Part shown: in pieces, positions 8,074 through 17,085 of the stretch
How positions within the stretch are numbered: position 1 is the first letter of the stretch
How the letters are laid out: every line of letters begins with the position of its first letter
Source: Leucobacter viscericola
Lineage (GTDB): Bacteria; Actinomycetota; Actinomycetes; Actinomycetales; Microbacteriaceae
DNA: 64,000 bases
Direction: 5' to 3'
Assembly (NCBI RefSeq): GCF_011299575.1
Contig: NZ_CP049863.1
Location: forward strand, 62,001-126,000
Made by a program: the position numbers and the translations under genes
Notes under the pieces: generated by a model
The model's database searches: none
Told to the model about the DNA's origin: nothing
The model's input: the letters and a program-made list of their open reading frames with translations, nothing else

Positions 8074-8952
8074 ATGGGAATCATCGAGGCGATCCTGCTC
8101 GGCATTTTGCAAGGCCTGACCGAGTTTCTTCCGATCTCGTCGAGCGCACACCTGCGAGTGGCGAGCGAGCTTATGGGCATTGGTGACGCGGGTGCCGCGT
8201 TCACCGCAATCACGCAGATCGGCACCGAAGCCGCCGTGATTGTGTTCTTCTGGCGCGACATCGTGCGGATCATCGGCCGCTGGTTCCGTTCGCTGACGGG
8301 ATCGGTGCCGCGCAAGGATCCCGACGCCCTCATGGGCTGGTGGATCATCATCGGCACGGTGCCGATCGTGGTGCTCGGCCTGCTGTTTCAGGATCAAATC
8401 GAAACGACCCTGCGTTCGCTGTGGTTCGTCGCGATCAGCCTGATCGTCTTTGGTCTGCTGCTCGGCGTCGCGGATCGTGTGGGCCAAAAGGTGCGCCCGA
8501 TCGAAAAGCTCACTTGGAAGCACGGCCTCATCTACGGCTTCGCCCAGGCGCTCGCGCTGATCCCCGGTGTGTCACGCTCCGGCGGCACCATCACCGCGGG
8601 TCTCTTCATGGGTTACAAGCGTGAGGCCGCGGCTCGCTACTCGTTCCTGCTAGCGATCCCGGCCGTGCTCGGCTCCGGTTTCTACCAGGTATACAAAGCG
8701 CTGAAGGCTCCTGAATCTGAGACCCCCATGAGCATGACGCTGATCGCCACCGTGGTCGCGTTTATCGTTGCGATCTTTGTGATCGGCCTCTTTATGAAGT
8801 ACATCTCGAAGGGCAGCTTCCTGCCTTTTGTGATCTACCGCGTGGTTGTTGGTATCGCGATCATCGTGCTGCTGAGCACCGGTGTGCTCTCGGCCGATGG
8901 TGGCAGCTCTGCAGCCGGTATTGCCCAGCAGACGACGGGGGTCGCTCTGTGA
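8074..8952 (+). CDS. uppP: Undecaprenyl-diphosphate phosphatase
   Basis: 292-residue membrane enzyme that dephosphorylates undecaprenyl pyrophosphate to recycle the lipid carrier of peptidoglycan and wall polymers. The signature segments [12 protein letters not shown] and PGVSRSGGT are intact, with about eight hydrophobic helices. ATG 8074 is chosen because GAAAGGA lies just upstream and [10 protein letters not shown] is the usual family start. The in-frame GTG at 8062 overlaps that RBS. Its stop overlaps the GTG of mshC by 4 nt, so the two are co-translated. Confidence 0.95.
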   Translation: MGIIEAILLGILQGLTEFLPISSSAHLRVASELMGIGDAGAAFTAITQIGTEAAVIVFFWRDIVRIIGRWFRSLTGSVPRKDPDALMGWWIIIGTVPIVVLGLLFQDQIETTLRSLWFVAISLIVFGLLLGVADRVGQKVRPIEKLTWKHGLIYGFAQALALIPGVSRSGGTITAGLFMGYKREAAARYSFLLAIPAVLGSGFYQVYKALKAPESETPMSMTLIATVVAFIVAIFVIGLFMKYISKGSFLPFVIYRVVVGIAIIVLLSTGVLSADGGSSAAGIAQQTTGVAL

Positions 8953-10193
8953 GAACCTGGACTCCGCCCGTTCTTCCCGAGCTGCCGGGGGAGGGACTGA
9001 CCCCCAAGCTGTTCAACACGGCAAAACAACGGCTTGAGCACCCCGCCATCCCCGATGGCCGCGCTCTTCTCTACGTGTGTGGCATCACCCCCTACGACGC
9101 GACCCACCTCGGGCACGCGTTCACCTACCTGACCTTCGACATCATGCAGCGGGCCTGGCGTGACGCCGGCATCGAAACCGTGTACGCGCAGAACATCACT
9201 GACATCGATGATCCGCTGCTTGAGCGCGCAAACGCCACGAACGTCGACTGGCAAGAACTCGCTGAAGAACAGATCGGACTCTTCCGCTCAGACATGCACC
9301 GCATGGGCATGATCCCGCCCGAGCACTACGTTGCGGTCACCGAACAGATCATCGAGATCGCGGAGGCCGTGCGCGAGCTGAAACAACTCGGGTTTGCGTA
9401 CGAAGTACCCACGGAGGGTGCCGTCGGCCACGACATCTACTTTGACATCGATGAAGCGCAGCAGTCTTCGCAGTGGCGGCTCGGCGATGTTGCCCCTTAC
9501 GAGCACAGCATCATGCTGCAGCTGAGCGCTGAGCGCGGTGGCGATCCTGAGCGACCCGGCAAGCGTAATGCGCTTGATCCGCTGCTGTGGCGTTCAGCCC
9601 GCGAGGGTGAGCCCAGCTGGGAGAGCCCAGTGGGCGAGGGGCGCCCCGGCTGGCACGTTGAGTGCTCGGTCATCGCGACGCGCGCGCTCGGCGGTGCGTT
9701 CACGGTGCAGGGTGGTGGCGAAGACCTCGTCTTCCCGCACCACGAGTTCACGGCCGCCCACGCAACAGCGTTGTCCGGCACCCCGCTTGCGCACGCGTAC
9801 TGTCACGCCGGACTCGTGTCGTATCAGGGACACAAGATGTCGAAGTCGCGCGGCAATCTCGTCTTCGTTTCGAAGCTGCTGAATGCGGGGGCGGATCCGT
9901 CCGCTATTCGACTCGGCCTGCTGGCGCATCACTACCGCTCGGAGTGGGAGTGGAGCGACGGCGACCTCGAGGTCGCGACTCGCCGGCTGAAGGGCTGGCA
10001 ACAGGGGCTCACCCGTCAGAGCGATGACCCTGCCTCCTCGCTCGCGGTACTGCAACAGCTGCGCGCGGCGCTCGCTAACGATCTTGATACCACCGTCATG
10101 CTCGCGACTCTCGATGCGGCACTTGATCGTGGCGTCGACGATCCTCAGCTGATCGCGGATGCGGTTTCGGCGCTGCTCGGGGTGACGCTCTAG
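8949..10193 (+). CDS. mshC: L-cysteine:1D-myo-inosityl 2-amino-2-deoxy-alpha-D-glucopyranoside ligase
   Basis: 414 residues. ATP-dependent ligation of cysteine to GlcN-inositol in mycothiol biosynthesis, a thiol pathway restricted to Actinobacteria. It is a class I aminoacyl-tRNA-synthetase-like fold with HLGH (residues 53-56) and KMSKS motifs. Zinc/cysteine-binding residues include Cys44 (YVCGITPY), the Cys in WHVECS and the His pair in HHEFTAAHA. It is distinguished from cysteinyl-tRNA synthetase by its short length and by the segment [19 protein letters not shown] start overlapping uppP. Confidence 0.96.
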   Translation: MRTWTPPVLPELPGEGLTPKLFNTAKQRLEHPAIPDGRALLYVCGITPYDATHLGHAFTYLTFDIMQRAWRDAGIETVYAQNITDIDDPLLERANATNVDWQELAEEQIGLFRSDMHRMGMIPPEHYVAVTEQIIEIAEAVRELKQLGFAYEVPTEGAVGHDIYFDIDEAQQSSQWRLGDVAPYEHSIMLQLSAERGGDPERPGKRNALDPLLWRSAREGEPSWESPVGEGRPGWHVECSVIATRALGGAFTVQGGGEDLVFPHHEFTAAHATALSGTPLAHAYCHAGLVSYQGHKMSKSRGNLVFVSKLLNAGADPSAIRLGLLAHHYRSEWEWSDGDLEVATRRLKGWQQGLTRQSDDPASSLAVLQQLRAALANDLDTTVMLATLDAALDRGVDDPQLIADAVSALLGVTL

Positions 10194-10321
10194 GGTTTTT
10201 CGCTGACCAATGACGAGGCAAGCAACGAGAGCCTGCCTTAGCTACGTGTATTTAGCCTGGTCACTCGTCGGTAACCTGGCCGCTCATGGGAAGCGTCCAG
10301 TCGGCGCAGAACGGCCGAGGT

Positions 10322-11350
10322 TTACGCTCGCGGGCCTTCGAACCCGGGATCCTCATCCGGATCTTCAAACTTCGGCTTCGACTCGCGGTCATCCTCGAGG
10401 AACTTCTCGAATTCGAGCGCAATCGCATCGCCCGTCGACTCGGCAGCAAGCGCCTCATCGCGCGACTCCTCAAGCCTGCGAATGTAGCGCGACATCTCGT
10501 CGTCAGCTGCGGCGATCCGGTTGATGTTCGACTCCCACTCATTTGCCTGCGCCAGCAGCTCGCCGCGGGGGATCACGATGTCGAGCACTTCCTCGAGCTT
10601 GTCGAGCAGAGCCAGTGTCGCCTTGGGCGAAGGCGTGCTGTGCACGTAGTGGGGCACCTGGGCCCAGAGCGAGATGGGAGCGATCCCGGCTTCCGCGAGT
10701 GCGAGATCGATGACGGTGGCGATCCCCGCCGGACCCTCGTAGCTGCTGCGCACGGCACCGGTCTCGGCGCGGCGCTTCGCGCTCTCGGTCGAAACAGTCG
10801 TGACGATCGGGCGCGAGTGGGGCGCGTCTGAGAACATCGAACCCAAAATAATGACGGTGTCGATCGCCCACACATCAACAAGTTCGAGCACCTCGTCGGC
10901 GAAATTCTGCCAGTCACGCGCGGGCTCAACTCCGGCAAGCAAAAAGAGATCGGTAACGGGAGTGCCGTCGAGTCGTCGAAGTGTCTCCGCCTGAGGATCC
11001 TCAGTGCGGGGTTCGGCGGCGAGTTCAGCTGCGAGTTCGCTGGCGAGCTCGGTCGAGAGTTCAGCAGCGAGTTCACTGGTCGCCTCGGGAACCGCACTCG
11101 GCCGCTGCACCGTCCCCAGAAGGCGGGTGTCCGGCCAGTCAAGAACTCGATTACCGGCCTCGTCAAACACCAGCTTGGGGCGATGCACCTGAAAATCGAC
11201 GTAGCCCTCCGCCGCGATCACGTGCAGCACCTCGGCATCGATGAGCCCACCGAGATGCTGGAGCACCTCGGTCGTGGCGTCGCCCGCGTCGCTCCATCCC
11301 TGGAACGCCATAATGAGCACTCGAGGGTGTTGGGAATCGGATTCGGTCAC
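10322..11350 (-). CDS. PAC2 family protein
   Basis: 342 residues. The PAC2 fold (IMAFQGWSDAGDATTEVLQHL near the N-terminus, then ILGSMFSDAPHSRP and GPAGIATVIDLALAEAGI) is related to eukaryotic proteasome-assembly chaperone 2. In actinobacteria these genes sit near trmI and the proteasome locus, but no enzymatic role is established. It carries an Ala/Glu-rich helical insertion of about 20 residues made of a 12-nt repeat. GTG start preceded by TAGGAGCC. It is oriented against its neighbours. The first ~130 bp downstream of mshC hold nothing else recognisable. Confidence 0.88.
   Translation of the reverse strand: MTESDSQHPRVLIMAFQGWSDAGDATTEVLQHLGGLIDAEVLHVIAAEGYVDFQVHRPKLVFDEAGNRVLDWPDTRLLGTVQRPSAVPEATSELAAELSTELASELAAELAAEPRTEDPQAETLRRLDGTPVTDLFLLAGVEPARDWQNFADEVLELVDVWAIDTVIILGSMFSDAPHSRPIVTTVSTESAKRRAETGAVRSSYEGPAGIATVIDLALAEAGIAPISLWAQVPHYVHSTPSPKATLALLDKLEEVLDIVIPRGELLAQANEWESNINRIAAADDEMSRYIRRLEESRDEALAAESTGDAIALEFEKFLEDDRESKPKFEDPDEDPGFEGPRA
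11019..11078 (-). repeat. 5 x 12-nt in-frame repeat (ELAA/ELST-like) in the PAC2 gene
   Basis: Plus-strand unit gcgagttcagct and variants. It extends a charged helix by four residues per copy. Confidence 0.85.
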
Positions 11351-11421
11351 TGGTGTGGGCTCCTAAAACAGGTGGGTCGGTGAGACAGGTGATTCTCTCT
11401 AGAATATCGACCGCGGCTGGA

Positions 11422-11427
11422 TAGACT
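11422..11427 (+). promoter_or_regulatory. -10 box for leaderless HAD phosphatase mRNA
   Basis: TAGACT ends 7 nt before ATG 11435. There is no RBS. It lies in the divergent region with the PAC2 gene. Confidence 0.5.
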
Positions 11428-11434
11428 TGCTCGG

Positions 11435-12160
11435 ATGAGCAAAGTTTCTTCCATGCCCCCTTCCAGTTCGGCCCCCGCGGCCGTGCTGTGGGACATGGAC
11501 GGCACGCTGATTGACTCCGAACCGCTCTGGCTTGAGGCCGAACTCGTGATGCTCGCGCGGTACGACATCGAGCTCACAGATGAAGTAAAGCACTGGCTGG
11601 TGGGCTCCGGGCTGCGCGCGGCGGCGGCAAGGTTTCAAGAGCTTGGTGTGCCGATGTCGTCGGACGAGATTATTGCGGAGTGGCGCGACGCGGTCATCGC
11701 GGGCTTGCTGAAGGGTGAACCGGCGTGGCGGCCCGGTGCCGTTGAACTGCTTGCGTCGCTCGAGACAGCCGGGATCCCGAGCGCGCTCGTCACGATGGCG
11801 GTGCGGCCGATCGCCGACGCGGTGGTTGGGATGCTGCCAGCAGGATCATTCAAAGCGATTATCGGGGGAGACGAGGTGGCGAAAGAGAAGCCCGACCCCG
11901 ATCCTTACCTTCGCGGCGCCGCCATGCTCGGCGTGCCGATCGAGCACTGCGTCGCAATTGAGGATTCCCCGACGGGGCTGCGATCGGCACACGCCGCGGG
12001 CGCGGTGGCGATCGGGGTGCCAAACCTCATCGACCTGAGCCAGGCACCGAGCCACGCGCTCTGGCCGACACTGGCTGGGATCGACGCAACGATCCTGAGC
12101 CAACGATTTACTCAGCTGCGGGGAGACGCCCGTAGTTCACAACCAGACGGAAGCAAGTAA
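11435..12160 (+). CDS. HAD-superfamily hydrolase (beta-phosphoglucomutase-like)
   Basis: 241 residues. Motif I WDMDGTLIDSEP (nucleophile Asp20, acid Asp22), a four-helix cap, motif II around VTMA, motif III Lys in KEKPDPDPY and motif IV IEDSPTGLRSAHAAG are all present, as in subfamily IA phosphatases. The substrate is probably a small phosphorylated metabolite and is not predictable. Its TAA is immediately followed by the GTG of trmI with no gap, so the pair forms an operon driven by the leaderless promoter. Confidence 0.9.
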   Translation: MSKVSSMPPSSSAPAAVLWDMDGTLIDSEPLWLEAELVMLARYDIELTDEVKHWLVGSGLRAAAARFQELGVPMSSDEIIAEWRDAVIAGLLKGEPAWRPGAVELLASLETAGIPSALVTMAVRPIADAVVGMLPAGSFKAIIGGDEVAKEKPDPDPYLRGAAMLGVPIEHCVAIEDSPTGLRSAHAAGAVAIGVPNLIDLSQAPSHALWPTLAGIDATILSQRFTQLRGDARSSQPDGSK

Positions 12161-13216
12161 GTGACAGAGAACACAACGCACACCCCCTCACCCAGCGGAC
12201 CGCTTGGCTACGGTGATCGCGTCAAGCTCACCGGCCCAAAGGGGCGCATCAATACGATCACCCTGGTTCCCGACGGCGAGTTTCACAGCCACCGTGGCAT
12301 CATCCCGCACGCGCAGCTGGTGGGACTGCCCGACGCCTCCGTTGTGGTCAACAGCAACGGTGAAGAATACCTCGCGATTCGCCCGCTGCTCTCAGACTTT
12401 GTGATGTCGATGCCGCGAGGCGCGGCGATCGTGTATCCGAAGGATGCCGCGCAGATCGTGTCGCTCGCCGACATCTTCCCGGGATCCCGCGTGGTCGAAG
12501 CCGGTGTTGGCTCAGGCGCACTTTCACTGCACCTGCTGCGCGCTACCGGCGCAGAGGGTGAGCTGTTTTCTTTCGAGCGACGCGAGGAGTTCGCCGATAT
12601 TGCCCGCGGCAACGTTGCGGCATTCTCGGGTTCGGTTCCCGAGAACTGGAGCATCACAGTGGGGGATCTGCAAGACGCGCTCCCCTCGCGCTGCGAGGCG
12701 GGGTCAATCGACCGCGTGGTGCTCGACATGCTCGCTCCGTGGGAGTGCGTCGATGTTGCTGCGACGGCTCTGAAGCCGGGCGGCGTGCTGATCTGTTACG
12801 TTGCAACGGTGACCCAGCTCTCGCGAACCGCTGAGCAGCTGCAGCGGAGCGGCCTGTTTACCCACCCGCAGTCTTCTGAAACCATGGTGCGCGGTTGGCA
12901 CGTCGAGGGGCTCGCCGTCCGGCCGGACCACCGCATGGTGGCGCACACAGGCTTCCTGATCACCGCGCGCAGGCTCGCACCTGGCACAGTGCTCCCAGAG
13001 CTTAAGCGCCGCGCCTCGAAGAGCGAATTCAGTGACGAAGACCTGGCGACCTGGCTGCCCGACCTCGGAGCCGATGGCAACCCCGAGGCCTGGGATCCTG
13101 AGAGCGTGGGTGAACGTCCCAAGAGCGACAAGATTCTGCGCAAGAAAGTTCGGGACGCGAGGAAGTTCGCTGAGGAGCGCGGCGTGCAGGATCCCAGCCA
13201 GGATTCGATAGGATAG
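12161..13216 (+). CDS. trmI: tRNA (adenine(58)-N1)-methyltransferase TrmI
   Basis: 351 residues. SAM-dependent m1A58 methylation of the T loop. An N-terminal beta-barrel (YGDRVKLTGPKGR...TLVPDGEFHSHRG) is followed by a Rossmann domain with SAM motif VVEAGVGSGALSLHLL and catalytic-region LDMLAPWECV. The C-terminal ~60 residues are an acidic/basic tail. Translation starts at a GTG abutting the HAD stop. In M. tuberculosis the orthologue (Rv2118c) lies next to the proteasome/pupylation locus. Here the next gene is already the FKBP-like lipoprotein. Confidence 0.94.
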   Translation: MTENTTHTPSPSGPLGYGDRVKLTGPKGRINTITLVPDGEFHSHRGIIPHAQLVGLPDASVVVNSNGEEYLAIRPLLSDFVMSMPRGAAIVYPKDAAQIVSLADIFPGSRVVEAGVGSGALSLHLLRATGAEGELFSFERREEFADIARGNVAAFSGSVPENWSITVGDLQDALPSRCEAGSIDRVVLDMLAPWECVDVAATALKPGGVLICYVATVTQLSRTAEQLQRSGLFTHPQSSETMVRGWHVEGLAVRPDHRMVAHTGFLITARRLAPGTVLPELKRRASKSEFSDEDLATWLPDLGADGNPEAWDPESVGERPKSDKILRKKVRDARKFAEERGVQDPSQDSIG

Positions 13217-13280
13217 CTGAGTTCACACGCTTGGAGGATCCGCAAGGATCAACCACACACAGTCTCTTGCAGAGGTGCAT

Positions 13281-14213
13281 ATGCTTCGTCGAATTGTTCC
13301 CGCTACTGCCGCCGCCGTGCTGCTACTCACGGGGCTCACTGCTTGCAGTGCGCAGCAGGATCAGTCGAGCGACTGCGTTTCGCAGTTGAAGCCCGGTGCG
13401 CTGAGCGACGGTGTCAAGGTAAAGAACGGCTTCGGCGAGCTGCCCGATGTGACCATCCCGAAGGATGTTGACATTGAGGTTTCGCAGCGATCCTTCGCTG
13501 AGAAAGCTAAAGATCGCAGCGAGGTGGCAGGAGAAGATACTCTCGTGTCCATCAACATGGCACTCTTCGATGCAAAGACGAGTGCTCCCGTCTACGCAAG
13601 CCCCGCCTTCAGCGGGCAGGCAGCCGGACCCGAGTTTTTGATGGTTTCTAAGAAGCAGTCGAACCCCGTGAGCGAAGCGGTGCGCTGCGCCGCCGTTGGT
13701 GACCGCGTGGTTGTTGGTATTTCGGCCAAAGACGCCGCCCAGATTAGCGGCGACGAGGGATCCGCGCTCGTCGGTGTGATCGACGTGGTCGCGGAAAGCC
13801 CACTTCGTGCTCAGGGCAAGATGCGCGGGCTGCCAAACGGCTTCCCGGCCGTGGTGACCAACGACGAAGGTCGGCCCGGCGTTGTTGTTCCCCCAGTTAA
13901 AGCTCCCGAGGGTACCCGCTCTGCGGTGCGCATTGAGGGCGACGGCGCGACGGTCACCGACGCAGAAAACGTTGTCGCTCAGGTCACCGAGGTTCTCTGG
14001 GATCCGACGGTCACCGACAACGCTCAGAAGCTTCTCTCTGACACCTGGACAGACGGTATCAAGGCGCTCGGCAACGAGGCTCAGATCTCTCAGTCGGGCA
14101 ACACCTTCCGCACCGAGCTCACCGGCAAGACCGTTGGCTCACAGGTCGTGATCATCGAGAACACCGGCGGAAAGGCTCGCGTTCTTGTTGTTGACATCCT
14201 CGGAGTCAGCTGA
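13281..14213 (+). CDS. FKBP-type PPIase-like lipoprotein
   Basis: 310 residues. N-terminal lipoprotein signal with lipobox LTGLTAC. Then come two beta-rich segments resembling degenerate FKBP domains (GEDTLVSINMALFDAKTSAP; C-terminal GKTVGSQVVIIEN). Similarly placed genes upstream of pafB in related actinobacteria are annotated FKBP-type isomerases. The aromatic active-site set is poorly conserved here, so catalysis is doubtful. ATG 13281 is preferred over GTG 13275 because AGAGG lies 5 nt upstream. Only 3 nt separate its stop from pafB, suggesting one operon. Confidence 0.6.
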   Translation: MLRRIVPATAAAVLLLTGLTACSAQQDQSSDCVSQLKPGALSDGVKVKNGFGELPDVTIPKDVDIEVSQRSFAEKAKDRSEVAGEDTLVSINMALFDAKTSAPVYASPAFSGQAAGPEFLMVSKKQSNPVSEAVRCAAVGDRVVVGISAKDAAQISGDEGSALVGVIDVVAESPLRAQGKMRGLPNGFPAVVTNDEGRPGVVVPPVKAPEGTRSAVRIEGDGATVTDAENVVAQVTEVLWDPTVTDNAQKLLSDTWTDGIKALGNEAQISQSGNTFRTELTGKTVGSQVVIIENTGGKARVLVVDILGVS

Positions 14214-14216
14214 CGA

Positions 14217-15263
14217 GTGTCGAACACCCCCGAACGCTCAACCGTTCCGAGCGAGCAGCGGGTCTTCGGTCTAGTTCTCGCGTTGGTTGCGAGTACCGAA
14301 GGCCTGACGAAGAGTTCACTGCTCTCGTCGGTGTACGGATACTCTGAGCGTTACCGGCGCGGTGGCGACAACGCCACACTCGACCGGCAGTTCGAACGCG
14401 ACAAAGAGCTATTGCGGTCGCTCGGCATTCAGATCGAGACCCTCGATTCTCCGCTAGAGCCGGGCAACAATTTGCTCACGCGCTACCGCATTTCAAAGGA
14501 GCTGTTGCAGTTTCCTGAAGACCTGCGCTTCAGCGAGCGCGAGCTGATGTTGCTGCGGCTCGCGGCGGTTGCCTGGAGCGAGGGCAGTCTGAGTGCCGAG
14601 TCCCGCCGCGCTGCCATGAAGCTTGAATCACTGGGTGCCGGGCTCGACGTTCAGCACCTGGGGGTCGCTCCGCGTCTGGGCACGGCAGAACCCGCCGCTG
14701 CTCCCTTGCAGCGCGCAATTGACGCAGGGGTTGTGGTCCGCTTCGACTACACGCTTCCTGGACGAGATACCCCGCTCCTGCGAATGGTCGCACCGCTTCG
14801 ACTGCATCGGCTCGACGGTCGCTGGCACCTCATTGCCTGGGATCTGCAGCGAGACGCAGACCGTGTGTTCCTGCTGTCACGAATCTCGGGTGATGTTCGT
14901 GTTAGCCCCGAGACTTTCGACGCTGAGCTGTTCGATCGCGCGGACGGCATCGTGGCTGATTTGCTGCACCGCAGTGAAAGCCAGCTCGCAACAGTTCGGG
15001 TGCGGCAGGGCAGTGTTGCTGAGGCCAGGCTGACGCCGCGAGTGGTGGTCAACGCTGGTGTGATTCCAGAGCGCGGTGCAGAACGCGATGAGAACGAGCA
15101 ACCCGAGCTCGTGATCGGCATGCTCGATGCACACGTGCTCGCCGCCGAGCTTGTCGGTTACGGATCAGACGTGACGGTGATTGCCCCGGACGAGTTGCGC
15201 ACACTCGTTGTGAACCGCCTCCGTGCCGTTGCGCACGCTCACGCGGAGGGCAAACATGCATAA
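14217..15263 (+). CDS. pafB: WYL-domain transcriptional regulator PafB
   Basis: 348 residues. An N-terminal winged helix-turn-helix (EQRVFGLVLALVASTEGLTKSSLL) is followed by a WYL domain (VRFDYTL...PLRLHRLDGRWHLIAWD) and a C-terminal WCX-like extension. PafB and PafC together form the mycobacterial activator of the LexA/RecA-independent DNA-damage response, and the WYL domains are thought to sense a nucleic-acid ligand. Pup ligase pafA, its usual neighbour, is absent here. GTG start 3 nt after the lipoprotein stop. It overlaps pafC by 8 nt. Confidence 0.92.
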   Translation: MSNTPERSTVPSEQRVFGLVLALVASTEGLTKSSLLSSVYGYSERYRRGGDNATLDRQFERDKELLRSLGIQIETLDSPLEPGNNLLTRYRISKELLQFPEDLRFSERELMLLRLAAVAWSEGSLSAESRRAAMKLESLGAGLDVQHLGVAPRLGTAEPAAAPLQRAIDAGVVVRFDYTLPGRDTPLLRMVAPLRLHRLDGRWHLIAWDLQRDADRVFLLSRISGDVRVSPETFDAELFDRADGIVADLLHRSESQLATVRVRQGSVAEARLTPRVVVNAGVIPERGAERDENEQPELVIGMLDAHVLAAELVGYGSDVTVIAPDELRTLVVNRLRAVAHAHAEGKHA

Positions 15264-16230
15264 GGCTGTACTGAGTTCTGACCGGGTGATGCTGCTCCTT
15301 TCGCTCGTTCCCTACTTGGCCGAACACGGGCCCACAACAGTGACCGAGCTTGCCGCGGCTTTTGATGTCTCCCCATCGCTGTTGCGCAAACTCGTGACGA
15401 TACTTGGAACGGCCGGCGTTCCCGGTGAGACGCTCACCTACCAAGACGATGACCTCTTCGACATCAACTGGGACGCGTTCGAACATGACGATCTCGTCAG
15501 CCTCACGAAGGTGGTTGGTGTCGATGATGCGCCACGATTCGCTCCCGCAGAGACCGCTGCGCTGATCGCGGGATTGCACGCCCTGACAGGTGTGCTGCCC
15601 GGGGAATCGGCGGAGCTCGCCCGCGCAACCGCAGAGAAGCTTGGTGCAGCGCTCGGCGATCCCGAACGAACTGCCGCGCTCACCGTCACCGCAGATCGAG
15701 AGGATGCGCGCTTGCCGGTCGCGGTATCCGCGATTGAAGAGCAGCGAGTGCTCGCGTTTGAGTATCGTGATGCCGCGGGGCACCACACCTCTCGTAAGGT
15801 GGATCCGCTTGAGCTTTCGCAGCACGGTGGTTCCTGGTACCTGCGCGCGTGGTGCCACGACCGTCATGCCGCACGAACCTTCCGGCTTGGCCACATGAGC
15901 GAGCTTCAGCTGCTCGAGGCTGTCGAGACAACGCAGGGGGAGGATCCTCACCCCCCTCGTGACGCCGTGTCTCATGAAGACCGGCACAGCTTTACACTGA
16001 CCGCCTCGCTGCCCGCGCAATTGTTGCCGAGCATCCAGGGGTTTGACCCCGAGGTTATTCAGGAGCTGCCGGCGCAGCGTGTGCTCGTGGCGGTTGAGGC
16101 CTGGCATGAGCGCGCCGCGATCCAGCTTGTTCAGGTCGCGCCAGGGCAAATAATTGTGGAGTCACCCGCCACCGCGTGCGCCGCGGTGCGCGACTGGACC
16201 GCGCGTGCCCTCGCGGCATACGACGCGTGA
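15256..16230 (+). CDS. pafC: WYL-domain transcriptional regulator PafC
   Basis: 324 residues, partner of PafB. N-terminal helix-turn-helix (VPYLAEHGPTTVTELAAAFD), then the WYL domain (LAFEYRDAAGHHTSRKVDPL...GGSWYLRAWCHDR) and a WCX-like end. ATG 15256 is chosen because GGAGGG precedes it by 5 nt and MHKAVLSSDRVMLLL is the natural start; the upstream GTG 15223 lies inside pafB. The gene overlap implies translational coupling and equimolar PafB/PafC. Confidence 0.92.
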   Translation: MHKAVLSSDRVMLLLSLVPYLAEHGPTTVTELAAAFDVSPSLLRKLVTILGTAGVPGETLTYQDDDLFDINWDAFEHDDLVSLTKVVGVDDAPRFAPAETAALIAGLHALTGVLPGESAELARATAEKLGAALGDPERTAALTVTADREDARLPVAVSAIEEQRVLAFEYRDAAGHHTSRKVDPLELSQHGGSWYLRAWCHDRHAARTFRLGHMSELQLLEAVETTQGEDPHPPRDAVSHEDRHSFTLTASLPAQLLPSIQGFDPEVIQELPAQRVLVAVEAWHERAAIQLVQVAPGQIIVESPATACAAVRDWTARALAAYDA

Positions 16231-16254
16231 GCGATACACGCAGGCACCCTGGGA

Positions 16255-16260
16255 TAAACT
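16255..16260 (+). promoter_or_regulatory. -10 box for leaderless tatC mRNA
   Basis: TAAACT (GGATAAACT context) ends 6 nt before ATG 16267. It sits in the 36-bp pafC-tatC gap where tatA is normally found. Confidence 0.6.
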
Positions 16261-16266
16261 GAGCGA

Positions 16267-17085
16267 ATGGCAACTGAGGCGCGAAAAAAGCGCAACACCG
16301 AAGGACGTATGAGTCTCGGTGCACACCTCGTTGAACTGCGCAAACGGCTGTTCATTTCGGCCGTTGCGATTGTCGTTGGACTCGTGGTTGGTTGGTTCTT
16401 GTCGGCGTGGGTGTGGGACATTCTTCGTGTTCCCATCGAACAGCTCGACGAACAGGGGCGTCAAGCAACTATTGCGTACGGCGACATCACGGGCGCGTTC
16501 AATACCAAGATGCAGATCGCGCTGTTCGTCGCAGTGATTGTTGCCTCGCCCGTGTGGCTCTACCAGATCTGGGCTTTTGTCGCTCCGGGGCTCACCAGGC
16601 GCGAGAAGCTCTATGGTGTGGCTTTCCTCGGAGCTGCAGTGCCGCTGTTTCTTGGTGGTGCGTTTGCCGGGTGGATCGTGCTTCCCAATATTGTGAGACT
16701 CATGGCGTCGTTCCAGCCGGAGAAGGACGCATTCTTCTTGGATGCGCGCAATTATCTCGACTTTGCGACCAAACTGCTGCTTGTCGTCGGAGTCGGGTTT
16801 GTGCTGCCGGTGTTCCTCGTCATGCTGAACTTTATTGGTGTGGTGCGCGGTGCATCAATCTTGAAGAGCTGGCGCATCGCACTGCTCGTCATCATTCTCT
16901 TCGCGGGTATCGCCACCCCGGCGGCAGACCTGCTGAGCATGTTCCTGCTGGCCGCGCCCATTGTTGTGCTGTACTTCGCGGCGGCGGGCATAGCGATCCT
17001 GCACGACCGACGCGTTGATAAACGCCGAGCCGCTGAGTTCGCCAACTACGATCTCTCGACCACCGACGACAAGGATGCCGCGTGA
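16267..17085 (+). CDS. tatC: Sec-independent protein translocase TatC
   Basis: 272 residues, six membrane helices. Receptor subunit of the twin-arginine translocase. The cytoplasmic N-terminus carries HLVELRKRLF, the conserved signal-peptide-binding region, and the loop segment FVAPGLTRREK is present. tatA, which precedes tatC in mycobacteria, is missing from this position and must be elsewhere if the pathway is functional. The substrate relevant to this window is QcrA (Rieske). The stop overlaps the GTG of helY by 4 nt. Confidence 0.95.
   Translation: MATEARKKRNTEGRMSLGAHLVELRKRLFISAVAIVVGLVVGWFLSAWVWDILRVPIEQLDEQGRQATIAYGDITGAFNTKMQIALFVAVIVASPVWLYQIWAFVAPGLTRREKLYGVAFLGAAVPLFLGGAFAGWIVLPNIVRLMASFQPEKDAFFLDARNYLDFATKLLLVVGVGFVLPVFLVMLNFIGVVRGASILKSWRIALLVIILFAGIATPAADLLSMFLLAAPIVVLYFAAAGIAILHDRRVDKRRAAEFANYDLSTTDDKDAA

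Noticed and set aside
13275..14213. Active FKBP peptidyl-prolyl isomerase
   Set aside because: Similar genes carry that label, but the aromatic pocket residues are not convincingly present, so only an FKBP-like lipoprotein is claimed.
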